This document shows positions 43,799-51,974 of a DNA stretch of 64,000 nt, in pieces. A program made the position numbers and the translations under genes. The notes beneath the pieces are model-generated. The model had not been told where the DNA came from. It saw only the letters and a list, made by a program, of their open reading frames with translations, and searched no databases. Within the stretch, counting starts at the first letter, position 1. The number at the start of each line of letters is the position of its first letter. This DNA is from Afifellaceae bacterium (GTDB lineage: Bacteria; Pseudomonadota; Alphaproteobacteria; Rhizobiales; Afifellaceae), in contig JANQKG010000003.1 of NCBI GenBank assembly GCA_028281235.1, positions 1 through 64,000 on the forward strand, in the 5' to 3' direction.

Positions 43799-45316
43799 AT
43801 GTCGGACCTATCGTGCCGGATCTCGAACGTCGACAAGGCGTTCGGCGAGAACCGCGTGCTTAGAAAGCTCAGTCTCGACCTGCCAGCCGGACGGGTGACG
43901 GCGCTAATGGGCGCCAACGGTGCCGGCAAGTCCACCCTAGTCAAGATCCTCAGCGGCGTTCATGCAAGCGACCACGGTTCGATCACGCTGCTCGACCGGC
44001 CGTTCGCGCCCGCCACACCCTCCCAGGCCATCCGGGCCGGTGTCGTCACCGTCCACCAGAACATCAATGACGGCGTCATTCCCGATCTTGACGTTGCTTC
44101 CAACCTGCTGGTCGACCGGCTGGCGGAACGTGGCTACGGCTTCATGCTCAACCGCCGTCGCATGATCAGGGACGCGCGCGAGATCGCCGCCGGCATGGAC
44201 CTGGATATCGACGTGCGGACGCCGGTCGCCGAGCTTGGTGTCGCCGACCGCCAGCTCATTGCCATCGCCCGCGCCATGGCGCACGCGCCCAAGCTGCTGA
44301 TCCTGGACGAGCCAACCTCCTCCCTTTCGGCAGCCGAAGCGGAGCGGCTGTTCCAGTTGATCGAGAAGCTGCAGGCGCAAGGCGTCGCCATCCTCTACAT
44401 CTCCCACCGCATGTCCGACATTCGCCGCATCGCCGACCGGGTCGTCTCCATGCGCGACGGCGAGATTTGCGGCGTCTTCGAGGGCCCCGACATCGACTAT
44501 GAAGGCGCGGTCGATGCCATGCTGGGGCATCGGATGACCGAGGTCGACTTCACAATCCCTCCCCCCGGCGCACCGATCGTGAGCCTCCAAGATGTCAGAC
44601 TGAAATCCGGCAGCGCCACGTTTTCGTTGGATCTGTGCGAGAACGAGATCGTCGTCGTCACCGGGCTTCTGGGGGCGGGCAAGACCGCACTCGCTCAGGC
44701 CCTGTTCGGCATGGCGCCCGTCTACGACGGGACGGTCACGCTGGACAGTGATCGCTACGCTCCACGCAGCCCGAACGAAGCGGTCGGCAGCGGCGTGTTC
44801 CTGTCGCCCAAGGACCGGGCCAGCAACGCGGTCATCCAGGACTTCAATCTGGCGCGCAACATGACGGCGCCGTTTCTAGACCGCTACGGGCGCTTGTCGT
44901 TTGTCGATCGCCGCCAAGAACGCCGCACCGCGCGTGCAATGATCGGTGATCTGGCGATCGTTTGCCAGGGCGAGGTGGACGGAATCGGCACCCTTTCCGG
45001 CGGCAATCAGCAGAAGGTGATGCTGGCCCGGTGGTTGTCCCAGCCCAGCCGGCTGCTCATCCTCGACGAGCCGTTCCAGGGCGTCGACATCGGCGCCCGC
45101 CGCGACATCGGCCATAAGATCCGTGCGACTGCGGGCGAGCGGGCGACACTCGTGCTGGTCTCCGAGCTGGACGAAGCGTTCGAGATCGCCGACCGGATCG
45201 TCGTCTTTCACGACCACACGGCTATCGCCGAGTTTCGCAATGAGAACATCGACATGAACGCCGTGCTGGCCGCCGTCACCGGCTCGGCGACGAATGCCGA
45301 CCGGCGGGCGGCCTGA
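43799..45316 (+). CDS. Ribose-type sugar ABC transporter, double ATP-binding protein
   Basis: The 505-residue protein contains two ABC ATPase domains in tandem, as in RbsA, XylG and AraG. Domain 1 has Walker A GANGAGKSTLVKI and Walker B LLILDEPTSSL; domain 2 (from about residue 255) has a shortened loop GLLGAGKTAL, the signature LSGGNQQKVMLARWL and LLILDEPFQGVDIGARRD. The signature in domain 1 (ELGVADRQLIAIARAM) is degenerate, as usual in this family. The start follows GGGAGGAG. It is divergent from mtnK and heads the three-gene importer operon. Confidence 0.93.
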   Translation: MSDLSCRISNVDKAFGENRVLRKLSLDLPAGRVTALMGANGAGKSTLVKILSGVHASDHGSITLLDRPFAPATPSQAIRAGVVTVHQNINDGVIPDLDVASNLLVDRLAERGYGFMLNRRRMIRDAREIAAGMDLDIDVRTPVAELGVADRQLIAIARAMAHAPKLLILDEPTSSLSAAEAERLFQLIEKLQAQGVAILYISHRMSDIRRIADRVVSMRDGEICGVFEGPDIDYEGAVDAMLGHRMTEVDFTIPPPGAPIVSLQDVRLKSGSATFSLDLCENEIVVVTGLLGAGKTALAQALFGMAPVYDGTVTLDSDRYAPRSPNEAVGSGVFLSPKDRASNAVIQDFNLARNMTAPFLDRYGRLSFVDRRQERRTARAMIGDLAIVCQGEVDGIGTLSGGNQQKVMLARWLSQPSRLLILDEPFQGVDIGARRDIGHKIRATAGERATLVLVSELDEAFEIADRIVVFHDHTAIAEFRNENIDMNAVLAAVTGSATNADRRAA

Positions 45317-45319
45317 GAT

Positions 45320-46399
45320 TTGAGTGTGGAGGCGACCCCCGATCAGCCGGCGGGCAAGGCTGCCCCGCTTGCCGAGAGCAAGCGTGGAAGCCGTGGCCTG
45401 CTGCTTGATGTGGCGATCCGCTACGGTTTCTTGTGCCTGCTGCTCGGCATGATCGTGTTCTTCTCGGCCTTCGCCAGCGGCTTTGCGGGACCGCGCTCGG
45501 CCGTCTTCATCTTCCAGTCCGTCGCCATCACAGGCATCCTGGCGCTCGGTGTCACCTGCACGCTGGTCGTCGGCGGGTTCGACCTGTCGATCGGCTCGGT
45601 CGCAACGTCGGCGATGATGCTGTCGGCCTACATGATGGTGATCCTGGAGCAATCGGCCGTCGTCACGATCCTTGCGTGCCTCGCCATGGGCGCCTTCATC
45701 GGCCTCGTCAACGGCTTGCTGATCGTCAAGACCAAGGTGCCGGACCTCCTGGCGACGCTCGGCATGATGTTCCTGCTGCTCGGCCTGCAACGCATTCCCA
45801 CCGAAGGCCGGTCGATCGCAGCCGGCATGACCCTGCCGGACGGGTCCACCGCGCAGGGCACGTTCTCGCCCTTCTTCCTGTCGATGGGGCGGCACCGGTT
45901 CGACTTCGTCCTGGAGAACCTGGTCCCGGTCTCGGTCGTGTTCCTGATCGTCATCGGCATATTGGTGTGGGTGTTTCTGGAACTGACGCGCCATGGCCGG
46001 CTGATGTATGCGATCGGCTCGAACGAGCGCGCCGCCGGCCTCATCGGCACCAACGTCACCCGCTACAAGATCATGGCCTACATGATCTCAGGCACGCTTG
46101 CCTCCGTCGGCGGCCTGCTCTTGGCCGCCCGGCTCGGCCGCGGCGACATCGCCTCCGGCACGAACCTTCTGCTCGACGCCGTTGCCGCCGCGCTGATCGG
46201 CTTTGCCGTGCTCGGCGCGGCCAAGCCCAACGCCTTCGGCACCGCAATGGGTGCCCTGTTCGTCGGCATCCTGCTGCAGGGCCTGACCATGATGAACGCG
46301 CCCTACTACACCCAGGATTTCATCAAGGGGTTCGTGCTCGTCATCGCCCTCGTATTCACATTCTCGCTTTCGGCTCGCAGAGCCGGAAGCCACTTATGA
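45320..46399 (+). CDS. Ribose-type sugar ABC transporter permease (RbsC family)
   Basis: The 359-residue membrane protein has about nine to ten segments and the family string GVTCTLVVGGFDLSIGSVATSAMM near residue 75, with NGLLIVKTKVPDLLATLGMM following. The C-terminal stretch ends in FIKGFVLVIALVFTFSLSARR. Translation seems to begin at the TTG at 45320, four bases after the ATPase stop; a GTG six bases later is an alternative. Permeases of this kind form homodimers for pentoses and similar sugars. Confidence 0.92.
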   Translation: MSVEATPDQPAGKAAPLAESKRGSRGLLLDVAIRYGFLCLLLGMIVFFSAFASGFAGPRSAVFIFQSVAITGILALGVTCTLVVGGFDLSIGSVATSAMMLSAYMMVILEQSAVVTILACLAMGAFIGLVNGLLIVKTKVPDLLATLGMMFLLLGLQRIPTEGRSIAAGMTLPDGSTAQGTFSPFFLSMGRHRFDFVLENLVPVSVVFLIVIGILVWVFLELTRHGRLMYAIGSNERAAGLIGTNVTRYKIMAYMISGTLASVGGLLLAARLGRGDIASGTNLLLDAVAAALIGFAVLGAAKPNAFGTAMGALFVGILLQGLTMMNAPYYTQDFIKGFVLVIALVFTFSLSARRAGSHL

Positions 46400-46424
46400 C
46401 GTCCAATCAAACGGAGGAAGATAC

Positions 46425-47477
46425 ATGAAAATCATACGCAGAACCGCGTTGGCCATGGCCGCCGGCCTGGCCGCATCGGCCACGCTCCTGACCGGGGGCG
46501 CACAGGCCCAGGACATGCCTGCACCCTTCGACAATCCCGAAGAGGTCACGATCGCGCTCGTGCGCTACCTCTCCACCGGCGACTTCTTCCAGTCCTATCT
46601 GGCCGGCGTCGAGGCCCAGTCCGCCGCACTGGGCGTCGATCTGCGCGTCTTCGACAGCCGCCAGGACGCCGCCCTTCAGGCCGACATGGTCGACCAGGCG
46701 ATCGCACTGGGGGTTGACGGGATCGTCATCCAGCACGGTCTGACCGAATCCATGCAGGAGGCGGCCCAGCGCGCAATCGACGCCGGCATCAAGGTCGTCG
46801 CCTTCGACGTCAACGTGGAAAACGATGCCATCCCCCAGATCGAGCAGTCCGACCGCGACCTCGCCCGTCTCGTCTTGGAACAGGCTATCATCGACAACGG
46901 CGAAGCGTGGAAGGCCGGCTATGTCTACGTCCCCGGCATTGCCCCACTCGACCGCCGCGACGAGACGTGGCGTGACTTCAAGGACCGCTATCCGGGCATC
47001 GACGAGGTCGCCCAGTTCGGCACGCTCGACAACCCGATCGCCAACTCCAACGCCAACCAGGCGCGCTCGGTGCTGCAGGCCAATCCGGACATCCAGGTCG
47101 TGTTCGCGCCCTATAACGAGTTCGCGCGCGGGGTGAAGATCGCCGTCGACGAGGCGGGCCTCTCCACCGACATCGACATCTACTCCGCCGACGTGTCCAC
47201 GTCGGACATCGTTGCGATGCGCGAGCCGGACAGCGCCTGGGCGGCAACCGCCGCGACCAATCCCGCCGTCGTCGGCGAGGTGTCGGTGCGGGCGCTCGCC
47301 ATCATGCTCGCCGGCGGCGATCCCGGCTCGAACGTGATCATCCCGCCGACGCTGATCACCCAGGACATGCTGAACGACGCCGACATCACCAACATGGAAG
47401 ATCTGTCGGCCAAGCTGCCGCAGTTCGCCCATGCCGACGTCGCCATGACCGACTGGATGCCGCTGCCGCCACGTTGA
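46425..47477 (+). CDS. Ribose-type periplasmic sugar-binding protein (candidate methylthioribose/deoxyribose receptor)
   Basis: The 350-residue exported protein has a signal peptide (KIIRRTALAMAAGLAASATL, cleavage near AQAQD) and a family 4 periplasmic-binding fold related to RbsB: VTIALVRYLSTGDFFQSYLA, DGIVIQHGLTESMQEAAQRA, IKVVAFDVNVENDAI. The conserved Arg and Asp residues that hold the sugar ring can be expected in the VRYL and DVN strings. It is the last gene of the importer operon, ended by a strong terminator at 47502. The neighbouring mtnK and mtnA suggest the ligand. Confidence 0.92.
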   Translation: MKIIRRTALAMAAGLAASATLLTGGAQAQDMPAPFDNPEEVTIALVRYLSTGDFFQSYLAGVEAQSAALGVDLRVFDSRQDAALQADMVDQAIALGVDGIVIQHGLTESMQEAAQRAIDAGIKVVAFDVNVENDAIPQIEQSDRDLARLVLEQAIIDNGEAWKAGYVYVPGIAPLDRRDETWRDFKDRYPGIDEVAQFGTLDNPIANSNANQARSVLQANPDIQVVFAPYNEFARGVKIAVDEAGLSTDIDIYSADVSTSDIVAMREPDSAWAATAATNPAVVGEVSVRALAIMLAGGDPGSNVIIPPTLITQDMLNDADITNMEDLSAKLPQFAHADVAMTDWMPLPPR

Positions 47478-47501
47478 TCGGCTCACCGCACCATCATCGG
47501 A

Positions 47502-47529
47502 GGGGCCGCCCTGTGCGGCCCCTTTTTTT
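47502..47529 (+). terminator. Rho-independent terminator of the ribose-type importer operon
   Basis: Stem GGGGCCGC (47502-47509) pairs with GCGGCCCC (47515-47522) around a five-base loop and is followed by seven T residues. It ends the plus-strand operon; the minus-strand RuBisCO-like gene ends 28 bases further right, so the same hairpin may also serve the convergent transcript, though the minus-strand T-run is absent. Confidence 0.9.
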
Positions 47530-47556
47530 CTCGGCGCTGATGGATAAGCGGCGCGG

Positions 47557-48708
47557 CTATCCCTGGTCGCGCTCAGCCCGCGCCGCATCGACGGCATTGC
47601 GCATCGCAGTCACGGCCTCGCCGATCCTGTCGCCGGCCCGCAACAGGCTGCCGCCGATCAGATAGACGACATCGTCGCCATACATCGTCACCATATCCGC
47701 GGCGCGTTCCACGCTCATGCCGCCACCGGGCGAGGGCATCATCGGCGCGCCATGTCCGTCGGGGTCGCGGCAGGCATCGGCGATGGAGAAGCATTCCTCG
47801 GCGGAGAACCCGAACCGGCCACCGACATTGGGGAAGACTGAGATGTCGGAACCGGCAAGCCGCTGCAGCACGCCATACATCATCGCATGGGAGAAGCCCG
47901 TGTCGGGCGATAGCACGAACGGCCCGGTGAAGCTCGGATGAGTCATGATCGGCAGGTCGAAATCCGGATCGGAAGCGAGCTGATGCGCGATCTCAAAGCC
48001 CAGGAGCCCCGGCATCAGCAGCACGCCCCCGGCACCAGCCTCTTTGGCGAACAAGGCGCGCTCCACGAGCTGGTCCGGCCGGCCGGTGATGTTGGCGAAA
48101 TGCAGCGCGGAGGTGCCGAACTCGGCATTGGCGCGCGCGACCGCCGCCGCGACCTTCTCGGTGCGTTCATGGAAGGGCGCCATGGGCTGGTCGGCAAGGC
48201 CATGGTCGTCCTTGATGATGTCGGCACCGCCGGCGACGCAGCGCCAGGCAATGTCGGCGAGCCTATCGGCGCTTGAGCCTTGCGGTTTGATCACCGGCGA
48301 AATCAGCCCGCCCTCGCGCCGGCCGGTGCGCTCGCGCAAGCCCGAAATCCCGAACCGCGGACCGGGAAAGCGTGCGGCAATCGTTGCGCCGGGCGCAAAG
48401 CCGATGGCCTTGATGCCCTTCAGAATCGACGCATTGCCGAACATGACGTTCAGAAGCTGAAGCAGCTCTGTGCCCACGCTGTCGGGCGAGTAGGAAATCG
48501 CGATGCCGAACGCGCCGCGCCCGGCCGTCGTCGCAGACCCGACCTGGCCGACGATTTCATCGGCAATGAAGCCCTCCGGCACAACGTCGCCAGGGACCTC
48601 GACGGTCTGTTCAAGCGCCACGTCGTGCGCGCGCCGCAGAGCGTCGGCGGCGCTATCGGCGAAGATGCGATAGGTGACGGTGAACCGTTCCGCGGAGCCG
48701 GTCATCAC
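47557..48708 (-). CDS. RuBisCO-like protein (type IV), candidate methylthioribulose-phosphate isomerase or related enolising enzyme
   Basis: The 383-residue protein is a form IV RuBisCO homolog. Active-site counterparts can be followed: Lys141 in SPVIKPQG (base Lys175 of RuBisCO), the KDD segment Lys166-Asp167-Asp168 in ADIIKDDHG (carbamylated Lys201 and Asp203; the following Glu204 is His169 here), His257 in MTHPSF (His294), SPGGGMS and LIGGSLL (phosphate-binding loops). The loop-6 Lys334 appears to be replaced around VGGRFG. It therefore should enolise a sugar phosphate but not fix CO2. Known relatives isomerise or enolise methylthioribulose phosphates, and others decarboxylate apiose-pathway acids. 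With mtnK/mtnA alongside, the first is favoured. It overlaps the transketolase gene as ATGA. Confidence 0.9.
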   Translation of the reverse strand: MMTGSAERFTVTYRIFADSAADALRRAHDVALEQTVEVPGDVVPEGFIADEIVGQVGSATTAGRGAFGIAISYSPDSVGTELLQLLNVMFGNASILKGIKAIGFAPGATIAARFPGPRFGISGLRERTGRREGGLISPVIKPQGSSADRLADIAWRCVAGGADIIKDDHGLADQPMAPFHERTEKVAAAVARANAEFGTSALHFANITGRPDQLVERALFAKEAGAGGVLLMPGLLGFEIAHQLASDPDFDLPIMTHPSFTGPFVLSPDTGFSHAMMYGVLQRLAGSDISVFPNVGGRFGFSAEECFSIADACRDPDGHGAPMMPSPGGGMSVERAADMVTMYGDDVVYLIGGSLLRAGDRIGEAVTAMRNAVDAARAERDQG

Positions 48709-49709
48709 AGCGCCTCCGCCTTGACGGCCGAGTGCACCGCATCGACGCGCACGGCGGCAAGCTGCGCTTCCGTGATGCCGGTCTTGGCGCCGATCAGCCG
48801 TTCGATGCCGGCGACCAGCGCCGCTGCGTCGAGCCCGTAATGCTTCATCAGATAGGCGCGCGACCCGCCATGCGCGAACGTATCGTTGAGACCGAGCCGC
48901 ACGAGCTTCTTGCCGACGCCATTGTCGGCCATGATCTCGGCCACCATGGAGCCGACGCCGCCCTCAGTGACATGGTTTTCAAGGACCACTACGCCCTTGG
49001 ACATTGCGGCGATGTGGTCCAGCAGTGGCCCGGCGTCGAACGGCTTGATCGTGTTGATGTGCAGGTGGCGCACCGACACGCCCGCATGATCCAGCGCGTC
49101 GTGCGCCCGGAGCGCTTCTTCCGTCGCGATGCCGGAGGTGACGATCAGCACATCGTCGCCAAGCGCCAGTTCGCGCATCTGCCCGACGGTGATGGGCGTG
49201 TCGAACAGGCGCGGCACCGATCCGCGCAGGACGCGGCAATAGACCGGTCCGTCGATGGAATCGGCGGCCGCACAGATGCTCTCCACTTCGGTCGCATCGC
49301 CGGTTTCAAGGATCGTCATGTTGGGGATCGAGCGCATCACCGCCACATCCTCGATCGCCTGGTGTGTCATGCCGCCCGGCGTCGTGATGCCGGGCAGAAA
49401 ACCCATCAGCCGGACCTTGCGGCGCGGATATGCGATCGAGGCGATGAGCTGGTCGTAGGGACGACGATAGAGGAAGACGCCGAACGTGTGCAGAAACGGC
49501 CGGAACCCCGCAAGACCGAGCCCGCCGGCGAAACTCAGCATGTTCTGCTCGGCCATGCCGAGCGAGACGAACTGGTCCGGGTGCCGGTCGCGGAAGCCGT
49601 CGATCTCGCAGGACGATGTCAGGTCGGCCGACAGGCACAGGACGTCCGGATGCGCCGTGGCATAGGCCTCGAAGGCCCCAGCATAGGGACGGTTGACCAT
49701 CTCGGCCAT
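48705..49709 (-). CDS. Split transketolase, C-terminal (pyrimidine-binding) subunit
   Basis: The 334-residue subunit carries the transketolase pyrimidine domain and C-terminal domain. The Glu that activates ThDP is in SLGMAEQNMLSFAGGLGLAG, and GITTPGGMTHQAIEDVAVMR and CRVLRGSVPRLF follow; the C-terminal domain begins around residue 190 (LALGDDVLIVTSGIATEEAL). Active enzyme needs the N-terminal subunit coded just upstream, with a one-base stop/start overlap. Split transketolases in catabolic operons usually act on an unusual ketose phosphate; here the product of the RuBisCO-like protein is the obvious candidate. Confidence 0.93.
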   Translation of the reverse strand: MAEMVNRPYAGAFEAYATAHPDVLCLSADLTSSCEIDGFRDRHPDQFVSLGMAEQNMLSFAGGLGLAGFRPFLHTFGVFLYRRPYDQLIASIAYPRRKVRLMGFLPGITTPGGMTHQAIEDVAVMRSIPNMTILETGDATEVESICAAADSIDGPVYCRVLRGSVPRLFDTPITVGQMRELALGDDVLIVTSGIATEEALRAHDALDHAGVSVRHLHINTIKPFDAGPLLDHIAAMSKGVVVLENHVTEGGVGSMVAEIMADNGVGKKLVRLGLNDTFAHGGSRAYLMKHYGLDAAALVAGIERLIGAKTGITEAQLAAVRVDAVHSAVKAEAL

Positions 49710-50638
49710 CAGTGCGCCTCCAACTCGACCGGCGGGATGCCCAGTTCTTCCGCGATCGCCGCATTCATTTCGGCACGCTCGTCGGCCGATTTGAAACGCA
49801 CATAGTGAAGCCGCGGGAAACGCCGCCGCAGAAAACCCATCCCCTGGGTCGGCGACGAACGCGCGAGGATGATGAGCGGCCGGTCCTCGTGCGGCTCGGC
49901 CCTGGCCTGGCGCATCGCGTCCAGGTCATGCGCGTCGACTTCGACACATACCGCGCCGAAGGCGCGGAACTTAGCGACGATGTCGCGCACCTCCATCACC
50001 GTATCCATCGCTCCGTCGCATTGCTGGTCGTTGACGTCCATCAGCGCCCACAGATTGTCGATGCGGTGGTGGGCGGCCGCCTGCACCGCTTCCCAGGTCT
50101 GGCCCTCCTGCACCTCGCCGTCCGACATGAAGACGCAGACCTCACCGCTCTCCCTGCGCCGTCTGCGGCCGAATGCCAGGCCCGCCCCGGTCGAAAGCCC
50201 GATGCCAAGCGTGCCGTTGTGCACTTCCATGCCGGGGGAATGCTCCGCGCCGATCATCTCCACCGACGAGCCGTCCTTGTTGAACATGTCCAGCCCTTCG
50301 GGCGCCATGCGCCCCATCTCGATCAACGTCGCATAGGCAACGAGCGCATAATGCGCCGGCGCGATGAAGAGGCGATCAAGATGCGGCTGGAACGGGCCGT
50401 TATAGCCGGCCCCCGTCACATAGTCGGCATTTTGGGCAGACGGCACGCCGCCGAAAGGTTTTGGCACCGCGGGCAGTGTCGGATCGCCCAGGTTCAGCGC
50501 CTCATTGTAGAGGAAGGCGAGCTGCTCGGCCGCCGAACAAGCCTGGCTCAGATAGCCGCCATTGTTGCGCATGCAGTGCTCGAACACCCGCCTTCGAATG
50601 CCCAGCGCCACGTCCTCCGTCGATCTGCGATTGTCCAC
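49709..50638 (-). CDS. Split transketolase, N-terminal (diphosphate-binding) subunit
   Basis: The 309-residue subunit has the ThDP diphosphate/Mg motif MSDGEVQEGQTWEAVQAAA, with Asp173 at the start and the metal Asn around residue 204 (MDVNDQQCDG). APAHYALVAYATLIE and HNGTLGIGLSTGAGLAFG supply the catalytic His regions of transketolases. Its ATG is the first of a three-gene operon (transketolase N, transketolase C, RuBisCO-like protein), all overlapping. A candidate SorC operator lies 40-50 bases upstream. Confidence 0.93.
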   Translation of the reverse strand: MDNRRSTEDVALGIRRRVFEHCMRNNGGYLSQACSAAEQLAFLYNEALNLGDPTLPAVPKPFGGVPSAQNADYVTGAGYNGPFQPHLDRLFIAPAHYALVAYATLIEMGRMAPEGLDMFNKDGSSVEMIGAEHSPGMEVHNGTLGIGLSTGAGLAFGRRRRRESGEVCVFMSDGEVQEGQTWEAVQAAAHHRIDNLWALMDVNDQQCDGAMDTVMEVRDIVAKFRAFGAVCVEVDAHDLDAMRQARAEPHEDRPLIILARSSPTQGMGFLRRRFPRLHYVRFKSADERAEMNAAIAEELGIPPVELEAH

Positions 50639-50676
50639 GTCCTACCCTCGCGTTTGGATCGACATTACGGCCCAAT

Positions 50677-50688
50677 AGACAACTGTCA
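50677..50688. promoter_or_regulatory. Candidate SorC operator AGACAACTGTCA
   Basis: The core GACA-AC-TGTC is a perfect palindrome and aligns base for base with GACA-AA-TGTC before the SorC gene at 40257-40266. It stands about 40 bases upstream of the transketolase N-subunit start, consistent with repression by occupying the promoter. Confidence 0.5.
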
Positions 50689-50853
50689 ACAATCCCTGTC
50701 TTTTGTGCAGTTGCGCCGCTGCAGATGTGCCGTCAGCACGCGTCCTCCCAGGCATTAGCCCTCCTCGGCATAGAGATGCCCGCCCCATTCGGCGTTCATT
50801 CACGCCCCGAGCTCCACCGAAACGCTGGGAAGCCATCAACTCGGAGCCACTTG

Positions 50854-50900
50854 ATGTAAGCGCTTTCATGTGATAGAAGGACAAATGTAAGCGCTTTCAT
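50854..50900. promoter_or_regulatory. Tandem LacI-type operators
   Basis: The 16-base sequence ATGTAAGCGCTTTCAT is present at 50854-50869 and again, identical, at 50885-50900. It has the central CG and near-palindromic AAGCGCTT typical of LacI/GalR-family operators. The copies are 31 bases apart, close to three helical turns, so two dimers or one tetramer could bind the same DNA face. They lie directly before the LacI-family gene, implying autoregulation together with the downstream importer. Confidence 0.8.
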
Positions 50901-50919
50901 TTCGATTTTCTGGAGGAAG

Positions 50920-51945
50920 ATGACGAAATGGCGGGATGGAATGGTCACGATACTTGATGTGTCACGCAAGGCCGGCGTGTCGACGGCGACCGTCTCCCGG
51001 GTGCTCAACCACCCCGACATGGTCGACGAGAAGACGCGTGATCTCGTCCATGTCGCATCGGAGCAGCTAGGCTACCGGCCGAACCGCATCGCGCGGGATC
51101 TGGCGCGGCGCTCGTCGCAGACCATCGGCGTCGTCGTCAACAACTTCGCCTCGCCCTATTACGGGGTGATGCTGGACGGCGTGGACGAAGCGCTTGTCGC
51201 CTCCGGCTGGAATGTCATCGCCGAGACGAGCCGGGAGACCGCTGCCGGCGAATTTCGGGCCATCCAGTCGCTGATGGACCGCCAATGCGACGCCATCGTG
51301 GTCCATGCCAATAGTCTGGACGACGCGGCCCTCGCCGAGCTCTTTCGCAAGAATCCCAAGCTGGTGCTGATGAACCGGCTGCTGGAGCCGTTCCAGAGCC
51401 GCTGCGTTTATCTGGACAACGAGCTCGGCGGCCGCCTCGCCGCCCGCCACCTGATCGCCAGCGGCCATGTCGACATCGCCACGATCGCCGGGCCGGAGAC
51501 GTTCCACGAAGTGCGGTCCAGGCTCAAGGGCTTTGCCGGCGCGCTCGGCGAGGCCGGCCTCGCATTGCCGGATTCGCGCATCGTCCGCGCCGATTTCTCA
51601 TTGGCGGGCGGCAGACGCGCCCTTGCCGATCTGATTGAGCGCCAAAGCGGCGTCACAGCCGTTTTCGCCCACAACGACGAAATGGCCGTGGGCGCGATCG
51701 AGGCCGCGTACCAGATGGGCCTGTCGGTGCCCGACGACCTGTCGGTCATCGGCTTCGACGACATGACGATCGCCAGCCTGTCGCGTCCGGCATTGACGAC
51801 GATCGGCCAGCCGCTGCGCGCCATCGGCACCGCCTGCGGCCGGCTCGCCCACGCGCTGTCGCGCGAGGCCGACACGTCGGAAATCCGGCGCGTGTTCGAC
51901 GCGGAACTGATCGAGCGGGAGACGGTGAGCGAGCCGCGCCACTGA
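50920..51945 (+). CDS. LacI-family transcriptional regulator
   Basis: The 341-residue protein has the LacI helix-turn-helix and hinge at its start (TILDVSRKAGVSTATVSRVL, then NRIARDLARRSSQ) and a periplasmic-binding-like sensor domain (IGVVVNNFASPYYGVMLDGV, GFDDMTIASLSRPALTTI). The start at 50920 has GGAGGA only three bases upstream; the ATG at 50941 would give the more usual MVTILDVS start but has only a weak site, so the N-terminus is uncertain by seven residues. Tandem operators precede it. It heads the operon with the importer 51975-56269 and presumably represses it until the sugar ligand arrives. Confidence 0.93.
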   Translation: MTKWRDGMVTILDVSRKAGVSTATVSRVLNHPDMVDEKTRDLVHVASEQLGYRPNRIARDLARRSSQTIGVVVNNFASPYYGVMLDGVDEALVASGWNVIAETSRETAAGEFRAIQSLMDRQCDAIVVHANSLDDAALAELFRKNPKLVLMNRLLEPFQSRCVYLDNELGGRLAARHLIASGHVDIATIAGPETFHEVRSRLKGFAGALGEAGLALPDSRIVRADFSLAGGRRALADLIERQSGVTAVFAHNDEMAVGAIEAAYQMGLSVPDDLSVIGFDDMTIASLSRPALTTIGQPLRAIGTACGRLAHALSREADTSEIRRVFDAELIERETVSEPRH

Positions 51946-51974
51946 ACGGCTCAACCAATTCAAGGGAGGAAACG

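Larger units (their letters stand above)
50639..50919. promoter_or_regulatory. Divergent promoter region between the transketolase and LacI operons
   Basis: About 280 bases lie between two divergent operons. AGACAACTGTCA (50677-50688) on the transketolase side resembles the palindromes before the SorC gene and between mtnK and the importer. ATGTAAGCGCTTTCAT occurs twice on the LacI side (50854-50869 and 50885-50900). The middle, 50700-50850, shows nothing that I can name. Confidence 0.6.

Noticed and set aside
47557-48708. True CO2-fixing RuBisCO
   Set aside because: Glu204 of the metal site is His and the loop-6 Lys is not found; no phosphoribulokinase or small subunit is coded here.
40309-50638. 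D-apiose pathway as the role of the RuBisCO-like/transketolase genes
   Set aside because: Apiose pathways also use RuBisCO-like proteins and split transketolases, but no apiose dehydrogenase, lactonase or FGGY-type kinase is present, and mtnK/mtnA point elsewhere. Kept only as an alternative.
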